Source of the DNA: Gymnorhina tibicen
Taxonomy: Eukaryota > Chordata > Aves > Passeriformes > Artamidae
NCBI GenBank assembly: GCA_013399875.1
Contig: VXAZ01007605.1
Location: 296,217 to 360,216 of the forward strand
DNA length: 64,000 nucleotides
Direction: 5' to 3'
The notes under the pieces are model-generated. The model ran no database searches, was not told the origin of the DNA, and saw only the letters and a program-made list of their open reading frames with translations. This document shows positions 11,001 to 23,012 of the stretch, piece by piece (within the stretch, counting starts at the first letter, position 1; each line of letters starts with the position of its first letter). The translations under genes were made by a program, and so were the position numbers.

Positions 11001-12120
11001 CCGAGCAGGACAAAACAGGGGGGATTAATTTGGCTTTTCCCTGTTCCAGTTGGTTGGAGTCGCTCTGTAGGTGCCCTGTTCGTGCAGGAAAGGCCTGGCC
11101 CGTCCCAGAGCAGGAGGTGCCACAGGGAAGCTGAGGGAAGAGGCAGCTCCATCCCTGCATCCAAATAATGTGTTGGATTTGTGCTTCTCCTTTTGGGGCC
11201 ATCTGGAAAATCGTTTGCTTCCAGCAAGTGGAAATGCAGGGAAGGATTTACGGGCTAAAACGGGGGGCTGGCAGATGGATGCAGGGAAATGGATCCTGTG
11301 GAACAGCCTCGCGTGTGCCACACGCTCCTTTGGTGGCTCCCTTTGGGATCCCTTCCCTTTGGGATCCTGCCCGGGGTGTGCCAGCTCTGCCCTCCTGGTG
11401 CCGGCAGGGGCACAACACCGAGGGATTTCTGGTGTGGAAATCCATCCCATTTCCAGCCTGGGCTTCTCAGGGAGCCTCTGGGAATGCTGCAGGCAGGGCA
11501 GGGCTGCGAGCAGGCCCCGAGGTGGTGCTGACATCACCAATAAAGCTCAGGGAGCTCGTTCCAGCTCCTGAGCCTCAGCGCTGGCTTTAATGAGCTCCAG
11601 AGCTCCGGCACGACCCCGCTGTGCTCCCAGAGCTCCCAGGTCATGGAGAACCAAGGATTTCTTTCAACACCCCAGGAAAAACCCATGAAAAACAATCTCC
11701 AGCCCATCCAGAGCCCACCCTGGCTTCCACCCACCGTTCCTGCCTCGGAGTGTTTGCCAGGAACCTCCTGGAAGAGAAAAACCCCAGGGCTGCTGAGCAG
11801 GCTTTGCAGGAGTTTGGGATGGAAGGATCTGTGATCCCTTTGGATCCTTCGGGGGCTGCAGCCGTGGCAGCTGCCAGTCCCACCAAACCCTGCTCTCCAA
11901 AGAGAGATTCCCTGGGAAATTCCCTTGGGCTCCAGGGCTTCGTCTCCTCCCCACTTTGGGGGCAAAGCTTTGCTTTGCTGCACTGCCCTGAGTTCTGCTT
12001 TTGTCCTATTAATTTCTGGCAAAATAAAGCCCAACCAACTCTAAACAGGGCTGGATGACAGCGTGTGCCAGAGGTTGTTCCTGCTGTTGCCATCTGGAGC
12101 AGCATCTCCCCTTTTCCTGC

Positions 12121-12200
12121 CCTTGGTGTCCCCTTGGTGTCCCCTTTATCTCCCCTTTTCCTCCCCTTTATGTCCCCTTTGTCTCCCTTTTATCTCCCCG
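12121..12200 (+). repeat. Pyrimidine-rich imperfect tandem repeat
   Basis: Variants of TCCCCTTTATC and TCCCCTTGGTG follow one another about seven times at roughly 10-13 bp spacing. The plus strand is almost all C/T, so triplex-type structures are conceivable. Confidence 0.65.
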
Positions 12201-13693
12201 TATTTCCCTGTCTCCTTCCAGGTCTCAGCCTGTTCAGTTCCTGTTCTTCTTCCTTCACACTTCTTTTATTTCCTCCTGCTCTGCTCCTGTTTCTGCCTCA
12301 CCCCAGTCCCTGCAGGCGCCCCAGGCCCTATTCCCACAGAAAAGGTGGTTAAAATGAAGCCAGGTTAATATTCCCTCACTGGCATCTGCATGGAAAATCC
12401 CTCCCACTCCGTGATGGCGTTTCTGAGCTTTCAGCATTTTTAGGATGTTGTTTTTTGAGCTGCTTTCACCTGTGTCACCCAGAACCCAGAAATGGGGTGA
12501 AGTGAGTGTGGAATTGGTTCCCTGGTTGTGCAGTGAGGCCCGGAGCTGAGGGACCTCCTCCATCCGCACTCCCTCTGCCCTCATGGCACTGGAGATGATA
12601 AAGGAGAGGTTCAGCATCCTCCCAGCCCCTTCCAGCAGGGAACACTTCCCATGGATTTGTTCCCAGTGGAGTCTGTTGCAGCGTTTGTCTGATTTTAGAA
12701 CAATAAAACACCCCAGAGCTGCTCCATCTCAGACCCCCCGAATCTGGGGTTCTTCAGCCCAAAGCTGCCACGCTGAGCATTTCAAGGTCACTGCTGCCCT
12801 CCCCCAGCTGGGCAAGGCCCAGAGGTGACAGCCGGGAGTGGGAAGGACATTCCCAATGGGAAAAGGCTGTGCTCGGAGCCTGGACCTCTTCCCTCCCTTC
12901 CCACTTCAGCCACAGCGGATGAATGACTTGTTTGTCATCAAATTAAGGCCCAAGCTGGGCCTTTGGCTTTGCTGGTCCATTCAGCAGAGTTTTGCTTTGT
13001 GTCTGGCCAAAAAGTGACTCAGAGGAGCCATGACCAAGGGGCACGAGCCTTCCTGCAGCCAGCCAGGGACTGGAATTCATCCCTCGACAAATCCAAGGAG
13101 AGAGCTCGGTTAGGAAGCAGAGGAAACCACAGGCAGGGAGATTGGAATCAAGAGCTGCTCCACAGGGAGCAAACGGTTAGGAAAGGACAGGCTGTGCTGA
13201 TCCAACACCCAGGATAAGGACCCGGCTGGGGTCAGGCCTCCCTGGAGAGCTCTGGGAGCTCCCAGACAGTTTTGCAGCTGGGTGGGATCCAGATGGAGAA
13301 GCCGGTGGGAGCCAGACTGTGCGTGGGATGCTAAGGATGTGTTTCCATTCCTCATCTTCAATCCCAGAAAGAGTTTTTATATGGCAATAAACTGCAGGAA
13401 TTCTGCACTTTCCCAGTAGCACCGGGCTCCCATTGGGGGTTTTGGGAGGCACTTTAGGGGCTGGGAATGCGGGGTGGGAAGGGAAGCCCATCCAGGTGGT
13501 CCTGGGGAGAGCTGGGCAGTGTGGGAGGGATGGATCCCACTGGGAGCCAGTTTGGCTTCTGCAGCCGTGGACGGCAACTGCTGCCTTTGGTATGGAATTG
13601 TCTTGTCTTGTCCAGCTTTCATTCCAGGACAGCAGCTCCTTTCTCCCCCATGGAGTCCCTCCAGAGGTCAAACCCCTGGCTGGCTTGAGGGAA

Positions 13694-13886
13694 TCTTCAT
13701 GGGGTGGGATTGAAGGGTTGGGATGTGACCCTTTGCTGGGAAAGCTGGGATTCATGAAAAGGTGGGAATGCACCGAACCAAGTGAGCTGAGCTGCAAAGG
13801 GCTGCTGGAGCTTTGGCTTCTTGCTGTGGAAGGGACCAAACACAGGGAAAAGTCTGTGGGATCAGGGAACGGGAACCAGGAGAGCT
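13694..13886 (+). repeat. Dispersed duplication, copy A
   Basis: This segment is related in the same orientation to 17086-17274. Shared blocks include TTCATGGGGTGG, GGGAATGCAC, GTGAGCTGAGCTGC, GCTGCTGGAGCTTTGGCTTC, AAGGGACCA and CTGTGGGATCAGGGAAC. Identity is high with several small indels. It is not a CR1 sequence known to me, so it is either a local segmental duplication or two members of an unrecognised repeat family. Confidence 0.75.
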
Positions 13887-15603
13887 GAATCCAAGCCTTG
13901 GCCCTGTCATGGACTCAGCACATTGCACTGACGGTGTCCTTTAAGGCCACCTCAAAAAAAATCAGCTCCTAAGCTGGGGAGTTAAGGCAGGCTTTAGGAG
14001 TGTGGGGAACTCCCAGGGCCTGGAGCTGTCCCCTTTGGGAAGGTTCCAAAGGACAATTCCTCAGGCTGGGACTTCAGCTGCCCCTCCACTGGAAGATGTC
14101 CATGGACAAGTCCAATATCTCGGCTTCAGGGGGTTGGCGATGGTTGACCTGGAAGGATCGGGGAGAAGGAACCCATGTCCTGATTGCTGGAATTTCCAAG
14201 GCTGGACCCTTGGGATCGTCACTTGCCTTGACCTCAGTGAGAGGTGCTGGTGCTCCCGGCAGGGAGGAGAACATCCCTTACTGGGACAGCTGGGATTTTC
14301 CATGGAGCTTGAGCAGTTCTTGCACATAATTCCCACCGCAGTTTATGAGCCTTTGGTGCCTGCTCCTTTGCAGATCCTGGGAAAACTGCTGCCAAAACCC
14401 ACCAGCCAAATGTTCTGGGAGCTGGTGCCACCCGAAATCCAGCCAGGGGTGAGGAGCAGCTGAGGAAAATCCCCATGGAGTGAACGATCCCAGAGCTCTT
14501 GGATCAGCTGTGCACACGTTCATTTAATCCCAATAAAAGTCTCTCCCTGGGCAGGGAGCAGCTCCCAGCTGGAAGGGCCCTGGATGATGGGTTGGGAGGG
14601 AGGCTGAGCTCAGCCAAAGGCAGAAACACTTCAGTTCTGCTCAGTTCCATGTGCCAGATCTCCAGGTGCCTCTCCAGGCTCGGATCTGGCTGGTGGGGAG
14701 GCTGATCCGTGTGTGCACCTGCCCTTGGGATAATCTCAGCCTGGGGCAGCTCCACTGGCTCCGCTCAAGGTGAAATAATGGGCTTGGAAACCTCTCCCGA
14801 GGGGCTTTGGAAAACCAGGGCAGCCTTGGCGGTTGTTTCCTTGGGATTTGGTTCCACCAGCTCCCAGGACCTGTTTTCCACGGGGCTGGCAAGCTCTGCC
14901 TGGCCATTTGATCTTGGAATGACGGGAGCAGAGCCTGCGCTGAGCCTGTCAGCTCGGGGGAACCATAAAAAAAGATGAACTGAGAGTTCAAGCAAACAAA
15001 ACTGGAAGCCTGGAGAGGGAAAGGTCATGGAGACACCCCCTCCATGGCAGGACACTGTGTTTTTTGGGGCTGGGCTGCTCTGCCTGGCTGCAGATCTCTG
15101 GCACATCCCAGATGGACTCTGTGGAGCTGCAGGAAGCAGCTCAGACTCGGGATAAACCAGGAAGGTGTTTCTGAAGCAAAACCAGGTGTTAATCAAAGCT
15201 CAGGGAGTATTTCAGGTACTTCCTCTCTCCCTGTCCAGAATCCATCTCCAGCAGGATGGAGAGTTCCTCAGGGAAATGGATCCAGGCTGCAAACCCAGGA
15301 TCTCCATCCCAGGCAGGGAATTTGCTTTGATTCCCTTCTGTCCCTGGAGCAGCTGCCACACTTATCCCACAAATGGGGAGATTCCAGCTCTGCCCGAGTC
15401 CTGATCTGTGGTGCGTTGTCCCAGCTGCTGGATGTGTCTGGAGCCTGTGGTGCCCAGCATGGACTGGTTTCCTTCCTGCAAACCAGTTTGGGACCAGTGC
15501 TGGCAGCCGAGGAGCTGCCACAAAGCTGGTGGGAACGATTCCCAAAATCTTCCCTCGCAGGGTACAGCAGCCTGAGGCTTTAGGGAGCTGCTCCATCATT
15601 CCT
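13887..15603. other. Unique non-coding stretch
   Basis: No gene or known repeat can be supported. Several open frames of 80-180 codons overlap on both strands and show no domain or splice-site support. Confidence 0.4.
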
Positions 15604-15725
15604 GTGGCATCTCCCCATCCCTGGAAGTGTCCCTGGCCAGGCTGGACAGGGCTTGGAGCACCCTGGGATAAGTGGAAGGTGTCAGGGTTGGAACGAGATG
15701 AGCTTTGAGGTCCCTTCCATCCCGA
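15604..15725 (+). mobile_element. CR1 3'-end fragment
   Basis: Sense CR1: CCCCATCCCTGGAAGTGTCC, TGGCCAGGCTGGACAGGG, CTTGGAGCACCCTGGGATA, GATGAGCTTTGAGGTCCC. The terminal repeat has decayed after TTCCATCCC. Confidence 0.9.
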
Positions 15726-17085
15726 AGCTTTGGGCAGAGGGTTCAATGGGCTGGGAGCCATTTCTCCAGCCTGGAATGGGGCGAGGGCTCTTTCATCCCC
15801 TCCCCAAGCTTTGGGAGACCCTCCCCTGAGCCCTGTTCCCGCTGAGCAAACCCAAAGATTGCTTCATCCCTGCCCTGGGGCCCAGCTGGCCCCAGAGCCA
15901 ACGGGAACGTGGCTTCAGGAGCTGGGCAGGGCCCCCAGGGTCCCAAACATCCCCCAAACCCCCCAGGCTCCGTGCTCCGTGTGCATGGCCGGGATCTGCT
16001 CCGGCTCCCGCCAGCCCCGCCGTGCTGGAATGATCCCGGAGCTCCAGGTGCAGAGGGACAGACTGGGAACAAACGCTCCTCTCCAGGGTTTCACCCCCAA
16101 CTGCACCAGCTCAAACCACCGAGGCCTTCCTGGGGCTCGTGGCCTTTTCCTTTGTCTCCTCGCTGGGGAATCGAGCTGATTCCTGTCAGGAAGATAAATG
16201 CTGTCTCTGAAGCTCTGATAAGAAGGATGAAATCCTTCGCCAAGGGCTCTGCAGAGGTTTGGGGGGATGCAGCTGGAAAATCGGGATTAGGCTTGCCAAG
16301 AGCACGGAGGCTGATCCAGGGGGTTGGATTTTTGGGGGGGAGTGGATGTGAGCCATTGATTTGGAGGTCATTTGCCCGTTTTCATGCCCTTTCCATCCTG
16401 GTGGAGCAGCGTTTCTGTGGGATCAGTTAAACTCAGGGACATTTGGGTGAGGAAAGTCTTGGGAGCACAAGGGCAGATCCTGAAAGGTTTTTCCCTGGAT
16501 TTGGGGAAGCTGAGGGTGCTGGCCTCCATCCCGTTCCCACAGCTGGTGTCCACCTGAGGAAACCCCATCGACATCTGTGGGGCGTCAAGTGGGGTGGAGG
16601 CTGTGGCACCTCTGCCCCCCAATCCTGGCAGAATCCAGCCTGGATTCACCCCCTCTGCCATTTAAGCAAAGAAATTTGCTGCAAACTCGTGGTGAGCCCT
16701 TTTTAGTGAGTGTAGGTGGTGAGAAACACAAAACTTCCCAAATAAAATCAGCAAAATGCTGGGTGGCAGCCCTGGTTCCCTTGGCTTCCTTAAAAACCCA
16801 GCTCTTAATGGATCTGCTGGAAAGTTTTCGAGATGTTCTGTTTGAAGCCTGGGCCGGTTTCATGTTTCACGCAGGAATTTGGCTGCAGGAAGTCTCGGTT
16901 CTTTCACGTATTTTGCATCAAAATCCCTTTATAGACCCAATTAATTCCTTTTCCACGGCAGAGCCTCTGCCCCGTGCCCAGACTGCTCCAACCTGCTCCT
17001 GCTGCTGAGATTATTTCTGTCTAAAACACAAATCTGCAGCTTTTTTTTGTTAAATCTCCAGGCTTTTCTTGTTTGCCAGGGACAT
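15726..17085. other. Unique non-coding stretch
   Basis: GC-rich sequence to about 16180, then ordinary composition. GATAA-type words occur near 16190-16225. Nothing gene-like is supported. Confidence 0.4.
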
Positions 17086-17274
17086 TTTCATGGGGTGGAA
17101 TTTCGGGAGCTGGGGAAGCTGGGGTTCATGAGAAGCTGGGAATGCACTGAACACCCGTGAGCTGAGCTGCTCGGTGCTGCTGGAGCTTTGGCTTCTCCTG
17201 CAGTGCTGTGTAAGGGACCAGACACGGGGGAAAAAATCCTGTGGGATCAGGGAACAGGAGCAGGAGAGGAGAAA
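17086..17274 (+). repeat. Dispersed duplication, copy B
   Basis: Direct-orientation partner of 13694-13886, about 3.4 kb away. It carries the same ordered blocks, with a small insertion (CCTGCAGTGCTGTG region) relative to copy A. Sequence outside the shared segment differs on both sides, which gives clear boundaries. Confidence 0.75.
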
Positions 17275-18518
17275 GAGGAGAGGAGGCAGCTCAGCAGAGC
17301 TGGAGCATCCCCGAGTGCTGAGCGCTCGGAGCCGCTGACCTGGAGTCACCTCCGCTGGCACTGAAGGGAAAGCCTCGCCAAGAATTCCTGTGGTTTCCCA
17401 ACTCCTGGGCTGCCAGGGGTTCGTACCATTCCCAAAGGCAGCCGTGCCTTCAGGAATCCCCCTCTGGAGCCGGCAGCTGCGGCTGCTCCGTCCCGCCCCG
17501 CACACGCTGATAACGAGCTGGGCGAGGCTCTTCTCAGCATCCCGCTGACATCCCCGCCGCGGCGATGAAGGCTCGGGCTGCTGGAGGCACCGGGAGCCTC
17601 CCGGCTCCTCCCGGGACACGCGGGATTGACCAGGGACGTGCCGGCTGCAGGGATGCGGCGGGAATGTGACAGACAGGGAGCGGCGGGCGCTGCCCTCCCG
17701 GCAGGAGCCAGGGAAACGGGAATGAGCTGCGGGAGACGGGATGACAGCGGCGGGGAGATAAGGATGTGGTTTTCACTTCAGCATCCCATGAGAAGGCAGG
17801 AGAACGTTTCCATCCCGCAGCTCGCTCGCGGTTCTGCGTCGGGATGGAGCCGGCAGGGCCCCAGATGTGGCCGGGAATGAGATCCCAGGGACTGCAAATC
17901 CCGGCTGGATTTGTCTCCTGAGCCTTGTGCTGCGTGGAAAGAGGGGCAGGTCCCAAAGTGGCTTTGCAGGGCTGGAAAAGCAGGAGAAGGCAAATCCCTG
18001 ACTGTGTTTTTCAGGGAGAACGTGGCTCTTCCAGCGCCAGAATCCAGGCTCTGGTGTAAAACCAGGAATCTGCTGTTTCAGTGGGAGCAGGCAGAAATCA
18101 AACTCTCTGTGATGGCATTTAGTGAAGGGGCAGGGAAGGCACCAGGGACATCCCTCAGCCTGGATTTCCCGCTGGGGTGGATGTTGGGAAAGTCTCCTGG
18201 ACACCCGGCTTGGGGGATGGGATCAGTATTCCCAGTATATCCCAGTATAGCGCAGGCTGGACTCGTCATCCCTGGATCTCGTGGCCTCTGCCCAGCCACT
18301 GCAAATCTTTCCAGGAGGAAACTCTGCATCCCCTTTATCCTTTGCCCATTCCCAGCTCCATGGTTCAGTGCTAGCCTCAGATTCTGACCAGGAAAATCTC
18401 TCCAAGGCCAGCCCGGGGTGTGCCAGGTCTGCCCATCCCTGTCCTCTGCTCCCAGCTCTTCCAGTCAGAGCCCTGGCTGCCAGGACACAGAAACTGCTGG
18501 ACAGACTCGTCCCCATTT
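17275..18518. other. Unique stretch with a CpG-rich core
   Basis: About 17460-17740 is CpG-rich (CCGCGGCGATG and GCGGCGGGCG words) and could be a small CpG island or an exon-flanking GC patch. The remainder is unremarkable, and no coding exon is supported. Confidence 0.35.
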
Positions 18519-18900
18519 CACAGAATCATGGAATCAGGATCATGGAGGGTGGGAAAGAGCTCTGGGACCATCGAGTCCCACCTGTGCCCGATCCCCACCT
18601 CGTCTCCCAGCCCAGAGCTCTGAGTGCCACCTCCAGGCATGGGGACTCCAAACCTCCCTGGGCAGTTCCAGTTCCTGAGCCCCCTTTCCATGGGGAAATT
18701 CCTGCTGGTGTCCAACCTGAGCCTCCCCTGGCCCAGCCTGAGGCCGTTCCCTCTCCTCCTGTCCCTGTTCCCTGGGAGCAGACCCCGACCCCCCCGGCTG
18801 CCCCCTCCTGTCAGGGACTTGTGCAGAGCCACAAGGGCCCCCCTGAGCCTCCTTTTCTCCAGCCTGAGCCCCTTTCCCAGCTCCCTCAGCCTCTCCAGAA
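18519..18900 (-). mobile_element. CR1, about 380 bp, well preserved 3' region
   Basis: Starts on the plus strand with CACAGAATCATGGAATCAGG (the CR1 tail). It continues with ACCATCGAGTCCCACC, GTGCCACCTCCAGGCATGG, GGTGTCCAACCTGAGCCTCC, CCTGTTCCCTGGGAGCAGA and CCCCTGAGCCTCCTTTTCTC. This is a near-continuous reverse-complement CR1 3' UTR. Its internal sequence differs from the short copies elsewhere here, so it belongs to a different subfamily. Apparent open frames through it are not genes. Confidence 0.92.
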
Positions 18901-19595
18901 TTCCAAATGAAGCCAAACTGAGCTTCCATCGGACACAAAACTCTTCAGACTCCACAAACTCAATGTTATTTCACAAACAGCACAACACTGCTCCCCTTGA
19001 CCAATCCTTTGTCCCAAGACCGGATTGAGGAGCCAGGTTCAGCTTTGCCTGAACTCTTGGAAAGGCAGCACTTGGAGCCTGGGCCTCTCCCGACCTTCCT
19101 GGAGCGCTCACATGTGCGGAGCAGAGCCGGAGCCTCGCCCGCTCCGAGTGCATCATGACCTCAGTTAAGCAAACACTTGCTGTAATCGCCTCCAGATCTG
19201 CCCTGGCTTTGATCAGCTGCAGGATCACTTTATCTTATGATATAAATATGTAAAACATCCATTTGTTTTCAGGCAGGATGCAAATAAATCATTGCATAAG
19301 TTTGGGCCCGAGCGAGGAAGCCGAATGGGGGGTGCGGCCATGGCTCCAGAACTCTTCAGGCTCCACCTCCTGGAAGGTCATTCCTGCAGGAGCACAGTGT
19401 TTCTCCTCCCAGCAAGGCTCTCCTTTGCTTTATTCCAACGGTTCCTGTCACCCATGGACGGCTCTGGGTGTTCCCAGCGGAGCAGTGATGCTGGCGGGGA
19501 TGTGGTGCCACTGCTGTCCTGTGGGAGCGGTGCCCGTCCATCCCTCCCAATCCCCCCAGCGCTCTCAAACTCCTCCTGGGATCGCTCAGAAGGTC
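18901..19595. other. Unique stretch with AT-rich, octamer-containing segment
   Basis: No gene supported. The part at about 19200-19300 is AT-rich and non-repetitive. It contains an exact ATGCAAAT octamer (19278-19285), followed by TTGCATAA, and looks more like constrained non-coding DNA than its neighbours. That is a visual impression only. Confidence 0.4.
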
Positions 19596-20065
19596 TGGTG
19601 GTCATCATTGTGATGGTCATCATTGTGGTGGTCATTGCTCTGGTGGTCATCATTGTGGTGGTCATCACTGTGGTGGTCATTGCTCTGGTGGTCATCATTG
19701 TGGTGGTCATCGCTCTGGTGGTCATCGTTGTGGTGGTCATCACTGTGGTGGCCATTGCTCTGGTGGTCATCNNNNNNNNNNNNNNNNNNNNNNNNNNNNN
19801 NNNNNNNNNNNNNNNNNNNNNNNNNNNNNNNNNNNNNNNNNNNNNNNNNNNNNNNNNNNNNNNNNNNNNNNNNNNNNNNNNNNNNNNNNNNNNNNNNNNN
19901 NNNNNNNNNNNNNNNNNNNNNNNNNNNNNNNNNNNTGGTGGTCATCGCTCTGGTGGTCATCAGTGTGGTGGTCATCGCTCTGGTGGTCATCGCTCTGGTG
20001 ATCATCATTGTGGTGGTCATCATTGTGGTGGTCATCGCTCTGGTGGTCATTGCTCCGGTGGTCAC
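19596..20065 (+). repeat. 15-bp tandem array (TGGTGGTCATCNNTG type) with assembly gap
   Basis: Perfect 15-bp periodicity of TGGTGGTCAT followed by CATTG, CGCTC, CACTG or TGCTC variants. Eleven units and part of another lie left of the gap and about eight and a half units lie right of it. Translations in all frames are low-complexity by-products, including the long frame running through the gap, and are not proteins. Confidence 0.95.
19772..19935. other. Assembly gap (164 N)
   Basis: A run of 164 undetermined bases inside the 15-bp array. The distance from the last unit start on the left (19761) to the first on the right (19936) is 175, which is not a multiple of 15. The gap length is therefore probably not the true length, or the array contains an irregular unit. 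Confidence 0.99.
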
Positions 20066-20858
20066 CTCCCAGCCCTGCCACCCATTCCACGCTCCGCTCG
20101 TTCCCAACACCCCTTTGCCGTTTCCACAGAAATAATTTATCAGGGAAAGGGGGTTTATATTTAATCCTCTGGCTCTTTCCCAGCCTTTTCCCACAGCCTG
20201 TCCCCATCCCGGCCCCTGATCCCATCCCCTGTGCCTGCTCCTGGTGGGATTCCATCCCTGGGTCCCGTTAGCTGCTCATGGCTGTGACCTGGAGCCCTTC
20301 CTCAGGGATGGCCACGGGTGGTGCTGCTCCCATCTGGAGTTCAGCCCCTTGGAAAGCAACAGTTCCCAGTGGGAAGCAGCTGGGAGTGCTGTCAGGGTGG
20401 TTTTACAGAGGTTAAGCTGAGCCCAGAGCTCAGCAGCTCCTCGTGGTGTCAGCCAGGCTTAAGTGCTTGCTTGGTTGATGGGAAATCGGGATTTGGGCTT
20501 TCCCCGGCTGAGATTCCTCAAAATCAGCTTCCTCTGCTTGTTCCCAACCCAGGCACGAGCACAGCCCTATTTAAGATGTCAGGGAAGGGAATCTCTTGCC
20601 AAGAGATTCAGGAAAAATTATAAAAAACAACAGCTGATGGCTGGGGAATCTCATCGGCTGAGCCAGGAGAGGCAGACGAATATTCCCATTTTTCCAGAGC
20701 TAAGGAACAATCAGGGTCTCCACCAGCTGCGTTCTCCAAAGGGCTGGCAGCACCTTCCCAAGAGAGAAGGGATTTTGGGTAGTTCTGGCTTCGTTCCTAC
20801 TCGTGGCCTTATATTCCACCTTATATCCCACCTTCCTGCAGCTCCTGGATTTTAAGAG
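20066..20858. other. Unique non-coding stretch
   Basis: Nothing gene-like or repeat-like is recognised between the 15-bp array and the next CR1. Confidence 0.4.
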
Positions 20859-21020
20859 GGTGCCCAGAAAAGCTGTGGATTCCTCATCCCTGGAAGTGTC
20901 CAAGGCCAGGCTGGATGGGCTGGGAGCACCCTGGGATAGTGGGAGGTGTCCCTGCCCATGGCAGGGGTGGGATGGGATGAGCTTTAAGGTTCCTTCCCAG
21001 CCATTCCATGATTCAATGAT
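20859..21020 (+). mobile_element. CR1 3' end
   Basis: Sense CR1: GTGCCCAGAAAAGCTGTGG, CATCCCTGGAAGTGTCCAAG, GCCAGGCTGGATGGGC, GGATGAGCTTTAAGGTTCC, ending CCATTCCATGATTCAATGAT. The terminal repeat is intact. Confidence 0.92.
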
Positions 21021-22450
21021 TTTTTCTCATTATTAAAAGGATTTTCCAGTCCTTATCCCAAATGCTCTGCCAGGGGCTGCATTTTGGGGCAAAGCCAAGC
21101 CCGTGTTCCCATTTCCCTAAATAACACAGCAATTCCAGAGAAGAACATGGATGCAACAATAGGAATCAATATTCCAGTGCTGCTCCAGGATGTCCTGGAA
21201 GGGGAGCTCGGGGAGCTCGGGGAAGATAAGATTGGGTGCATCAAACAGCTCCAGATGATTAATGAACCTTTGTCCTGGCGAGGGAGATAAAACCCCTGCA
21301 GCTGCTGCCCCCTGCTAACAGCTTTTCCATCACACGGGAAATATTTTTCCTCATTCCAGAGGTATTTCATTATCTGTCTTTATCCAAGGGCAGATGGAAT
21401 TGGAAATCTCCCCCAGCCCCGTTTCGCTCGCACACCACAGAGCTCCTCCCTTTGCTGTTTGTTGTGTTCTCACCTCTGCGGGCTCCAGAGCCGGGAGAAA
21501 TCCACACCAGTTACTGGTACCCCACTTCTCCTCCTTCCCAAATTTCCAGCAGGGTGTTTTCCCTCCGGGCTGCCACTGCTGATGGATCCCTGGCTGTCCC
21601 CGGGCTGTTCCCAAGGCTGGAGGGAGAGGTGGATCCGTGCCAGAGCTTTGGCATTCCACAGAGTGATTTGCACCTGGAAAAGAGAGGGGGAACGAGGCAG
21701 AGCACCCAGGGCACTCCCAGGGAGTTTAAACTGGGATGGAGTGAGAGAAGACACCAGGATTTGGATTTGGATGGGCAGAGCTCTGGAGCCTTTGGAGCTT
21801 GGAAAATCCCTGGTGCCCAAAAAAGCCTTTTCTCCTCCTTTTCCAGCTCAGCTTCCTCCTCTCTTCCTTTCAATGCTGCCACAGCTGATCCAAGGGAAAC
21901 CCTCGCGAGTATTCAGGAACACCAGGCTGGGATCGCTCCCTCTGGGAATTCTCCGAGGAGGCAGCCGGGCTGGCAGGTTGGGGACACTGCTAGAAAGTCG
22001 GGAGTGGGATCGTTTGGATGCTGAAAACCTGCCTGATTCTTGCCTTTTTCCATGGAATTCCCTTGGAATTCTTGTCCCACGATCAGCACAATCCGTGGCG
22101 CTGTCCCTGTGAGGCGGAGATGTTCCCACGTAAACAGAAATTGTATTTTCCCTGTTTGGAGCATTTCCTCCACAGTTTCTGTTGCAGAGCAGGTTCTACT
22201 TTGGAACTTCATCCAGCAATATTCCAGACAAACCTGTGGATACTGGAAATTCCACTTCCCTCAGTTTTGGCAGGTTTTCCAGACTCCAGTCGGCCTCCAA
22301 GCACAGAAATGATGAGCTCAAGTTCCCTGTAAGGTGAAGAATTCAGCTGGGACAATCCAGAGGAACATTCCCTGCTGGAATGAGTGGTGCTATTTTTATC
22401 CCCACTAAATTCCTGGATTTCAGCGAGTTTACTCCCAGTTTATTTCAAGG
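21021..22450. other. Unique non-coding stretch
   Basis: A tiny tandem GGAGCTCGG duplication near 21205-21225 is the only repeat. Overlapping open frames of up to 217 codons at 21450-22110 occur in several frames at once and show no domains. Confidence 0.4.
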
Positions 22451-22558
22451 ACAGGGCTTGGAGCAGCCTGGTCTAGTGGAAGGTGTCTCTGCCCATGGAA
22501 TGGGATAAGTTTTAAGGTCCTTTCCAACCCAAACCAGTCTGGAATTCTACAATTCCAT
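22451..22558 (+). mobile_element. CR1 3' tip
   Basis: ACAGGGCTTGGAGCAGCCTG, GTGGAAGGTGTCTCTGCCC, TAAGTTTTAAGGTCCTTTCC, AACCCAAACCAGTCTGG. Strongly 5'-truncated, with a slightly decayed tail. Confidence 0.9.
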
Positions 22559-22789
22559 GCTGTGTGAGGTCACAGCCCAGCTGCTGAAGGAAGAGAGATA
22601 TCCTTAAATGTTTGCTGCCTGCTTGGATGAAAGGAATGGCAGGGCTGGAAACAAATTCCGAGTGGAAAAAATCAGATTATTTTTGGAGAGGTGGGAAGGA
22701 CACAACAGATCCAGGGACAAAGGCGTGGTCAGCAAAGGGGAGATGCAGGGACAGGGGGGCCGTGGGGAGAAAAACGGGGATTTGACAGC

Positions 22790-22997
22790 TGGAATGGCTT
22801 CCCACTGCCAGAGGGCAGGGACAGATGGGATTTGGGGAAGGAGCTGTTCCCTGGGAGGGTGGGGAGGCCCTGGAACGGATTTCCCAGAGCAGCTGTGGCT
22901 GCCCCTGGATCCCTGGGAGTGTCCAAAGCCAGGCTGGACAGAGCTCGGAGCCGCCTGGGACAGTGGAGTCCCTGCGCTGGCAGGGGTGGGATGGTGT
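22790..22997 (+). mobile_element. CR1 3'-region fragment without terminal tail
   Basis: GGAATGGCTTCCCACTGCC, AGAGGGCAGGGACAGATGGG, GAGGGTGGGGAGGCCCTGG, GCTGCCCCTGGATCCCTGGG, GGCTGGACAGAGCTCGG. The copy stops near GGGGTGGGATGGTG, before the usual tail, so the last 50 or so bases are deleted. It is very similar to the copy at 61725-61931. Confidence 0.92.
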
Positions 22998-23012
22998 CGG
23001 TGATTGAACCGG

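Larger units (their letters stand above)
7853..13693. other. Long unique stretch without recognised gene or transposon
   Basis: Nearly 6 kb in which I recognise no CR1, RNA gene or coding exon. Minor features are a GAATTT-type repeat at 8011-8034, an AT-rich patch near 8870-8930, a strong polypyrimidine/CACAG acceptor-like site ending at about 10597 without a matching donor, and a pyrimidine-rich TCCCCTTT array at 12121-12200. Open frames over 150 codons occur on both strands but lack splice support or recognisable domains. Confidence 0.45.

Noticed and set aside
19292..20164. 290-codon open frame with Val/Ile and His/Gly-rich repeats
   Set aside because: It runs through the 15-bp array and the N gap, and the translation is low-complexity in every frame.
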